DNA from: Aedes albopictus
Lineage: Eukaryota; Arthropoda; Insecta; Diptera; Culicidae
Assembly: GCF_035046485.1 (NCBI RefSeq)
Contig: NC_085137.1
Span: forward strand, 129,460,703-129,524,702
Direction: 5' to 3'
DNA length: 64,000 nucleotides
The notes under the pieces are model-generated. The model made no database searches, had not been told where the DNA came from, and was given only the letters and a program-made list of their open reading frames with translations. The translations under genes and the position numbers were made by a program. Numbering within the stretch: the first letter of the stretch is position 1; the number at the start of each line of letters is the position of its first letter. Positions 56,902 through 64,000 of the stretch are shown here, piece after piece.

Positions 56902-57140
56902 CAAAAGATACAATATTCCAGAATATGAAAGCTATTTTTTTAACATTTCATATAAGATTCTGGAGGTGTCTGGCATTTCTGGTAAGTCCATGGTCTGATG
57001 CTATTTTGGGAACCAATTCACTAGATGTCAAATCCACAATATTTTCTAGAACTTTTGGTCAATCACACAAAATAAATTTGCTTAATACGCATAATTCAGC
57101 AATATTTTTAATAAGTGTAAGAAGGGTTCTGTTCACCATA

Positions 57141-57479
57141 GGTGGATTAAATCGGGTTTTTTTAGAAACAAGGACTCGAAAGTTGAATAAAGATGCACAA
57201 TGGAATTGGAATTGGAAGAATCGTTGCACAATTTCTTCAAAAAAATATTTTGAAGAGCTGATGAAATTCGTAAACGATTGCCGTACACCAAAACGAAAAC
57301 TTGCTCCAAATTCTTCACTAGTAGGATGTTAAGGTCAACATGACCCAGTCAGGCACGCTGAACATACACTACGCTATCGTGGTGCAAAAATTCTAACATC
57401 TTAGGAGGGTTAAACAAATATTTACTTTTCATAATTTCTAATTCAAGTGCCGATAATCATTCAAATATTTCGCTGTACA
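57141..57479. other. Unassigned DNA beyond the duplication
   Basis: The frame 56817-57332 runs on past the duplicated part, ending KYFEELMKFVNDCRTPKRK; no family recognised. Confidence 0.3.
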
Positions 57480-57606
57480 CACTACAAAAATCATTTCCGC
57501 GCCAAATCCGCGCGAGGGCCAAATTCCATGGGTAAATCCGCGCCAAATCCGCGAAAATCGCGAAATCCGCGGAATTCGCGAAATCCGCGCTGTTGTAACA
57601 ACCCTG
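57480..57606. repeat. Element end with CCGCGCCAAATCCGCG repeats (right)
   Basis: Two CCGCGCCAAATCCGCG words (about 57497 and 57538) and several AAATCCGCG words, ending GTTGTAACAACCCTG at 57606. It is inverted relative to the end at 50564-50690. Confidence 0.55.
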
Positions 57607-59407
57607 TTATTATTGATAGGTATCTTGGAGCTCACATTACAATCCAACACAATATCCAATATGTTGGAGAATCCTTTATTCAACAAGTAAAGATTCTTCA
57701 GAAGCATTGAAGTTTTTTGCTAGATTCTGAAGATTCCTTGCCGGGAGTTTGTAGTTCGACGCGATCAGTAAGCGTGTGCGCAGCTAGATTAGGACTAATC
57801 GTGTGAACTTCTGACTTTTGATGAACTAAAAACAAAACCATTGAAATGAAACGATCCCTATCATTAACTCATTAAATTACCAATAGTTGAATTAGATGAC
57901 CGCAACCCTGCAACATATTAAAACAAACGTTGATTGCTCATTTTCGCCACAATGAAGGGGGAGACGACTGTAAAATGTTTACCAACGGCGGTAGTAATCC
58001 CTCGTATTGAATTTCCGGTACATCAACTGTAACAATCCCCCATTAGCCATTAGCTCTAGCTCCGGGTGCCACCCTTCAGCCAATATGGTCCGTAGCAGTG
58101 CTGCACCCACAGTGATATCCACCCATCAACATTTTCATCCCCCTCGAGGGACGCAAATTCTTCTTTCAAGTCCGGCAACAAACAACAGCATCTATCCCCC
58201 ATCGCCGAGCAAACAGACATCTCTATATTTAGCAAGGCTCTAGTGTAGTCTAAATTAAAATCCCTCCGGTGTGTTTGCGTTTGGATGGAGTTGGTTGGTT
58301 GCGTTATTCTATCTGGTGAGACCAAAGTCAAACAAAAACATGACCCATTCGATCAGGTCTTCTTATGGACGAGGGAGATTTTCACATATTATTCAGCCCT
58401 TTCAAAACCGTTACCAACTGACAGCACCCGTCCGCCAGTCTCCTTAATCTAAACTTGTCCAGACATCCATCCCCATCGGTGATGGTTTCCGCCGTTTCGG
58501 GAAACTTCTATGTTTCGCAGCAACAGTTCGATCTCCTCCGTTTCCACCATCCATGGATGCACCTTCTCAAAAACGCCGAGGAAATTAACTTCCAAAATTA
58601 CCCATCACATAACCCTTTCTCTTCTGCATTAAATTGCACCGAAACAAAAAAAAAAACGTAAAAGCCCGCGTATCCGATTCAATGGCCATAACCGGACGAT
58701 GACGAAGATGGCGACGGCTTAAGGTCATCCAACCATCCATGCATTCACCACAACGCATCCATTCCATATGCGCTTATTACATGGCGCACTATGGGTGCAA
58801 CATTAAAATTTTGCGGCAAAAAAAAAAGTTTTAAGAGGTCAGAGCAATCTTGACAAAATAAGTTGAAAATAGAAATATTCCTGCAAAATTCCTTTGGTTT
58901 AATTTTTTTTTTTTCAAAATTTAACGTCTAAAAAATCTGAAAAGTTTCGGAAATTTGATCATTTTTTGTAACGAATTTTGGGAAAATCTAAGAAAAAAAT
59001 CAAAAATCTCCTGCAATCAATACTCGATATCCGACGAAGCAAAGCAAACATTTTCCGCTGTAATAGTTTTCCATATAAGCAACATATGAACTGTGTACTG
59101 TACCGTTAGATTTCACAGTTTTCCATGGGCGAGCGTATGCATGATCACTTTCTTCAGCTTCTTCAAATTTTGACGTTGCAGGCGTCATTTTTTGCCTAAA
59201 CATGTAAGATCATCAGCACTTTCACACTGAAGATGCTTGATACTACCAAGCAACCATCCAGTTGTTTACATGTGTAAGTAACTACCAAGGGTCTTATAAC
59301 GATATTTGAATAACTTTTGGCTGGACCGTTTGTAATAATTGTCAGCAAGATTATTTCCAACAATTGTTGGAAAACTTTTTGGAGATACATGAACAATTTC
59401 TTGTGAA
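57607..59407. other. Unassigned DNA, probably host non-coding
   Basis: 57950-58800 is repeat-poor with balanced composition; overlapping frames on both strands are unrecognised. 58800-59000 is T/A-rich. No gene supported. Confidence 0.4.
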
Positions 59408-59560
59408 GGGCCGATATAGTCGATGAGCTCGCTTATTCAGCAGGATCATGCTGAAGGTAACGGGTTCGATTCCAGGGCTGTCCAGAAACTTTTCGTAAAC
59501 GAAATTTCCTTGACTTCCTTGAGCACAGAGTATCTTCGTGCCAGCTACATAGTGGAATAT
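59408..59560 (+). mobile_element. tRNA-derived SINE
   Basis: GGCCGATATAGTCGATGAGC (A-box region), then AACGGGTTCGATTCCAGGGC (B box) at about 59459, followed by a unique body. The head differs from the other SINE families in the window. The 3' end is unclear because it runs into a minisatellite. Confidence 0.5.
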
Positions 59561-61020
59561 CAGGTGCAATTTGTGGAGGAAATAAAGGTGGTGTTCCTGA
59601 AAAAAATCCAGGTGGAATCTCTGGAGGAATTCCTAGTAGACTTCATCGAGGAATTGCTGGGCTTGTTGGTGGAATTGTTGAAATAGAAAATCTGAATATG
59701 CTCCTGGTGGAATTTTTGGTAGAATTGCTGGTGGTGATTCTTGTAAAATTCCTGGAGGAATGCAGGGTGGAAAATTGTGTTAAAAATTCTGAAATTCCTG
59801 ATTACCTGTTTGAACTCCTGGAGGAATTCATGGTGAAATTCGTGAAGGAATTCTTGATAGTATTCTTGGAGGAGTTCCTGGAAGATTTCCAGGAGGAAGT
59901 CCTGGAGGAATTGCTGGTGGATTTTTTTTTGGAGGAATACCAGATAGGATTTTTGAAGAAACTCTTGATGGTATCCCTGGTGGATTTTTTTAGGAATATT
60001 ATTAGTATTATTAGTATAGTATTCTTGTGGAACTCCTCAAGAAATTTATGTTCAAATGTCTGGTGGAATTCCTGCTGGATATCTAGGAAGTTTTTCTGGT
60101 GGGATTCATGCAGGAATTCCAAGAGAAACTATTGCTGGAATCTATGATGGAATTTCTGGTGGAATTCCTCTAACAATTTCAGGTGGCATTCCAATTTAAT
60201 ATCATGAAGATACTTTTGCTGAAGTTTTTGGTGGAGTTCTAGGTTCAAATCTTGAAGGAAATGCAGGTGTTATTCCTGGAAAAATTCCAGGTGGGTTTTT
60301 TGGAGAAATTTCTGGTAAAATTCCCCGGAAATTCCTGGATAAATTCTTGGGAGATATTGTCGAAAGAGTTTATAAATGAATTACTGCGAAAACTTCTGGA
60401 GAAACTCCTATTGGATTTTCGGGAGGATTTCCTGATGGAATTCGTTTTGCAATTCATGAAGTTATTCTTGGAGGAATTTCTAGACAAACAACTGCTGAAA
60501 CTCACAGATGCATTCCTGATTAAGTTTAAGGTTGAATTTTAGGTGGATCACCTGCAGTAATTCATGGAGAAACTCCTGCTGGAATTCATAAAAAGAATTC
60601 CGGGTGCAATTCGTGGAAGAATTACAGGTAGAATTTCTAAAGTACCTCCTGCTGGAATTCATGGAAGAACTCGCAGGGGAATTCATGGAGTAATTTCTGG
60701 AAAAATTCCGGGAAGGATTCCTGGTGGAAATCCTGATGAATTCTATGTGAAATTCTTGGTGAAACTTCTGGAGAAATAACAGATGTAATTCCGGATAAAA
60801 TTACAGGAAGACTTCCTGGTGAAATGCCTGGAAGAGTTCGTGGTGTAATTTGTGGGGAAATTCCTGGTAGACAACCTGGAAAAGTACCTGGTGGAACTTC
60901 ATGAGGATTTCCTTGGGGGATTCTTGAAGTAATTTCCAGAGGTTTCTTAGAGGAATTTCTTGGATGGATTCCTGGTGGAATTCGTGAAGCCATATTTGGT
61001 GGAATTTCTGGAAGAAATCT
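59561..61020. repeat. GGTGGAATTCCTGGA minisatellite
   Basis: About 1.46 kb of degenerate 12-15-bp words (GGTGGAATTCCTGG, GGAGGAATT, GAAATTCCTGG) in one orientation. The long frames (for example 59698-60147, VEFLVELLV..) are low-complexity products. Confidence 0.85.
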
Positions 61021-61039
61021 TGAATGGTTTTTTAGTTGG

Positions 61040-61151
61040 CTACCGGAGAAATTTCTAAAATTCCCGGCTTTTTCCCGCTTTTTTCCCGGTCGTTCTCAAT
61101 TCTCGTCTTTTTCCCGGTTTTCCCGTTTTTCCCGGTTCGGTGGCCACCCTG
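61040..61151. repeat. Orphan element end with CCCGGTTTTTCCCG words
   Basis: TTCCCGGCTTTTTCCCGC, TTTTTCCCGGTTTTCCCG and CGGTGGCCACCCTG. Read inward from 61151 it starts CAGGGTGGCCACCGAACCGG, an hAT-like tip with subterminal CGGGAAAA repeats. No partner end found. Confidence 0.45.
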
Positions 61152-61199
61152 CGTACGTTTTCTTACCTAAAATGTTCCTGATCTTTCTTAAGGAGTTTA

Positions 61200-61950
61200 T
61201 TAAAAAGTTCCATCTGGAATTAAACTAATTATCTCATTTGAAAATCCTCCTGTTTTTATGGGGAGTTAGTATGGGGATTCCTTTTAGAAGTTCCAATATG
61301 AATTGGAATACCTTACAGAGTTCATTCTAGTGTTTGCCAAAAGATCATCTTGAAATTCCTCCAAGAGTTTCTACTGATATTCATCCATTTCAGAAATTGC
61401 CACCTGAAATTCTTCCAAGATTTTTTTTTCTTCTAAAACTCATCCACAAGTTCCTTCTGTGATTCCCCCAAGTGCTCCGTGTGGGGTTTCCTCAGAAGTT
61501 TTTCCTGAAATGTTTCTAATGTTTATTTTTCAGATTCTATCAGGAGTTCCTTCTGGGATTCTTCGAAGCGCACTTTCTGGCATTCTTCCAGGAAATCCTT
61601 CTGGGATTCACCCAAGCATTTATACAGCAGTTCCTACTGGCATTTCTCCAGAAGTTTCTTCTAGTATTCTTACAGCAGTTTCCTCTGAAAATCTTCCAGG
61701 AGCGCATTTTGGAAACACACAAGGAGTTTTATTTTCTAGAAATTTCTAGAGTATAATCTTGGATTAATCAAAGGAGAGTTCGTTTTGAGATTCCTTCTGA
61801 ATTTCAGTCATGCTTGAAAATTCATTCATGCTCGTGTTCTTTGGAATTTCTTCAGGATTTTTTACTGGGTTTATTCCAAGCGTTGAAGAGTTTAATCTGG
61901 GATTCCTCTAGGAGCCTCTCCTGGAAATTTTCCAGGAGCTTGTTTTGAAA
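61200..61950. repeat. Minisatellite in the opposite orientation
   Basis: TTCCTTCTGGGATTCTTCC and CAGGAGTTCC-type words, the reverse complement of those at 59561-61020. The orphan element end at 61040-61151 lies at the switch. Confidence 0.7.
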
Positions 61951-61979
61951 ATCCTCAAATATTTTTTTCTATAAATGAA

Positions 61980-62163
61980 GAACGAACATGGTGTGATGGT
62001 TTAGAGCCAGTGACTATCACACCAATAACCTGAGGTTAGGTTAGGTATCTTTATTAGAGAGATTTTCAGCCCGAGGCTGGTTCATCACTTAACCAATGAC
62101 CTAAAATAAAATACCACTCCCGACATAGCCCGGACAAAAATTCGTGAATAAAGATAAAAAAAA
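61980..62163 (+). mobile_element. Feilai-like SINE, interrupted
   Basis: Head GAACATGGTGTGATGGTTTA and body ACCACTCCCGACATAGCC match the SINE at 31410-31587. The tail is GATAAAAAAAAT. It is split by a family C tail at 62032-62091. Confidence 0.65.
62032..62091 (-). mobile_element. Family C retroposon tail with (CCTAA)n end
   Basis: 60-bp insert flanked by ACCAATAACCT (62021-62031) and ACCAATGACCT (62092-62102). On the minus strand: GATGAACCAGCCTCGGGCTG, AAAATCTCTC, AATAAAGATA, CCTAACCTAACC. Confidence 0.8.
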
Positions 62164-63406
62164 TATCATCCTGTAAAAATCCCTAGTGAAAATTGGATTG
62201 GATTAATTTGCAGAAAAATCATTCGAAAAGAATCCAAGTTTGAACTACCATAGGAGTTTACAAAGTGACTTATGAAGGAATTTCAGAGAAGAAACATAAA
62301 GGTATTTGGAATTCCTAGAGGAATCCTCTGAAAGGGTTTCTGAAGGAATTCGCAGCACAAAATCCTAAATTAATCTACAGATGGCCTTCGCGAAGTAATT
62401 CACAGATTGTGTACCTGCAAGAATATTTTTTTCCAGAATCTGCAGAAGCAATTTCTGAAGGAATCCCCAGGTGGAATTCCTGGATCTCCAGAAAAAGTTA
62501 CTAAAGGAACCTACGAAAGGACGTCTGGAGTTTCTGGGGGATGTTTAGAGCTCATGCCTATCATGCCGAAAATCTGTGACATTATCATGAATTATGTCGC
62601 GATCTTCCGATGTCTGTACCACTATGCCATGTTGGATTGTGATCCACCTTCACTGGACTTATTTCGCGATGACGATGCAACATTTTCCATCCATTTGCTA
62701 TCTGCAAACCACACTTCATAATTCGTAATTAGCCTTTATCGCCTCCACCTACTCCGGCTTAATTGTTAGTTCTTTGATATCGATCAATCGGCGGCACCTG
62801 TTATAGTACGTCCGGCGCGGAAAGCAGCCAGAAACGTACCACATCACCGCGTTCCCAATTTCCATGCGGATCCAACACAATTGGATACTCCCCTTCCTCC
62901 CCTGGCGAGGTAGGAAAGCGAAATGCTACACAATTTACAGTTGTAAATTTTTCGGAAAATACTCGGAGAAAGCGGCCTAGCGAAAAATTCCGAACCTAAT
63001 AAGAATAATTGAAACACCACAACGCGTCGCGCTGTATCTCCGCCGCACCCGAAAGCCAATTAATGGCCCCTCGTCGTTAATTGCTTCATCATATCGCGCA
63101 AGAAAGACTGCATGAAATTTTTGGTTCCGTTCGGTTGGTTTTGTTTACAACGACGCGCGCGGGCTCACTTATCCGGCCTAATTGAAAAGATTGTGGCTTT
63201 TTGATTTGATGGGAGGAGGAAACCTTGTAATTTTCCTTAACCAAAGGCACGATGGCGCGATGGTTTACAGGGCAGCATCGATCGGAGCATGATTGGAACC
63301 AGTATCGAGCGAATTATGCAACTGTTGTTGCCATTAGTCGTTGATTGATAGGCAAGATCTAGAGTGCAAGTGCGGTGATGAAAGATGGTGGTTAAACAGC
63401 TCGGAG
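62164..63406. other. Unassigned DNA, probably host non-coding
   Basis: 62200-62500 has faint GAAGGAATT minisatellite wording. 62550-63400 is repeat-poor and moderately GC-rich; no gene found. Confidence 0.4.
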
Positions 63407-63876
63407 TAGACATGGGTAACTCACTTGCGAGTCGACTCAAAGAACCGATTCGCGAAACCGAGTGAGTGAACCACGACTCTTTTCAAAAGAGCTACGATTC
63501 GCTGAAGTTCATAACGAGTACAACAAGTTGTCTGCGTTCTTGATGATTAAGACTCAGCAACATCGCAATCTTTGCCACTTATTCATATTACATTCGTATG
63601 TATTACATTGCCGGCTCACCCTAGTGATTCGACTCTTTAGTAGAAGGAACGAAAATCTGTGTATCCTGTATTTTACTGAGTCGACGTCCATACCTTGCGA
63701 GGTGATGTTCTAGAAAACTGAACATATAAAAAAGGAGTCGGCGGCCAACATCGAAAAATGGCATTTTTCATAAAGTTACGGAAATGAGTTGCTGAATCGG
63801 TCAAAAGAGTCGACTCTTTTTTGAGAGTGAATCAGAAGCGATTCACTCTCAAAATTGAATCAGTTTCCCATCTCTA
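63407..63876. mobile_element. hAT-like MITE, 470 bp
   Basis: Tips TAGACATGGGTAACTCAC and GTTTCCCATCTCTA are imperfect inverted repeats, flanked by a perfect 8-bp duplication GCTCGGAG (63399-63406, 63877-63884). Inner words GAGTCGACTC, CGATTCGC and GAGTGAATC occur in both orientations. No transposase. Confidence 0.9.
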
Positions 63877-63884
63877 GCTCGGAG

Positions 63885-64000
63885 CCCTGCATTAGCATTA
63901 TGTCAATAGCATCACATCGGGTTTTTATCTGATTCCCGTCCAACTGAGCACCGATCAGTAATAATCGAGTTTATTCTTGCATCTTACTTAATGCCTCATG
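63885..64000. other. Unassigned end of window
   Basis: Holds a 38-bp block (63919-63956) resembling 40827-40864. Nothing else. Confidence 0.4.

Larger units (their letters stand above)
55967..57140. repeat. Tandem duplication, copy 2
   Basis: Same order of sequence as copy 1, with two insertions that copy 1 lacks: an hAT-like MITE (55992-56421) and a family C tail (56840-56901). Ends near the second ACCATAGGTGGATTAAATCG. Confidence 0.88.

Noticed and set aside
59698..60147. 149-codon frame rich in V, E and L
   Set aside because: Translation of the GGTGGAATTCCTGG minisatellite, not a coiled-coil gene.

Overview
This window looks like non-coding, repeat-dense chromosomal DNA from an Aedes-type (culicine) mosquito. 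The reasons are: tRNA-derived SINEs resembling Feilai, non-LTR retrotransposon remains, very many short inverted-repeat elements (MITEs) flanked by TA, TTAA or 8-bp duplications, degenerate minisatellites rich in GAATTC/TCCGG words, and no bacterial-style gene packing. I find no convincing host protein-coding gene. The only protein-coding remains belong to transposable elements: a broken reverse transcriptase/RNase H ORF (29745-33310) and one intact 243-codon PHD-finger ORF1 (37628-38359, minus strand). Species is an inference; Aedes aegypti or a close relative fits best.

Layout. 1-6.9 kb: an hAT-like MITE, a 2.1-kb degenerate minisatellite, and two 3' fragments of one non-LTR family (called family A here). 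6.9-9.5 kb: three TA-flanked MITEs side by side. 9.9-13.5 kb: a ~150-bp satellite split by a 2.1-kb block of near-identical 511-bp units in both orientations; each unit carries a tRNA-like sequence. 13.7-21.4 kb: long inverted repeats, one enclosing a pogo/Tigger-like MITE, plus three more TA-flanked MITEs. 21.4-29.2 kb: mostly unassigned AT-rich DNA with small tandem repeats, one MITE and SINEs. 29.2-33.5 kb: a 500-N assembly gap, then a dead non-LTR retrotransposon split by a 1.4-kb MITE that is itself split by a Feilai-like SINE. 34.9-38.9 kb: a minisatellite that switches strand and hosts a SINE, a tRNA-like foldback element and an ORF1-only retroelement. 41-45 kb: a third copy of the 1.3-kb MITE holding a TTAA-flanked MITE. 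45.9-48.5 kb: a 23-bp minisatellite interrupted by a retroposon (family B). 52.6-57.2 kb: a composite repeat with a >1.1-kb GT microsatellite and a ~680-bp tandem duplication whose two copies carry different insertions. 59.4-62.2 kb: SINEs and another strand-switching minisatellite. 63.4-63.9 kb: an hAT-like MITE with a perfect 8-bp target duplication.

The elements do not cooperate as a pathway; they form a nested record of insertions. Three things deserve most attention: (i) the tandem duplication at 54442-57140, where each copy supplies empty sites for insertions in the other; (ii) inverted-repeat elements whose arms are tRNA-like sequences (36275-36660 and inside every 511-bp unit); (iii) a shared 3' tail linking the Feilai-like SINEs to many short retroposon tails here (family C), which suggests the LINE machinery the SINE borrows.

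All coordinates are hand-read. Boundaries of elements with target-site duplications should be good to a few bases; boundaries of degenerate arrays and SINEs are approximate.
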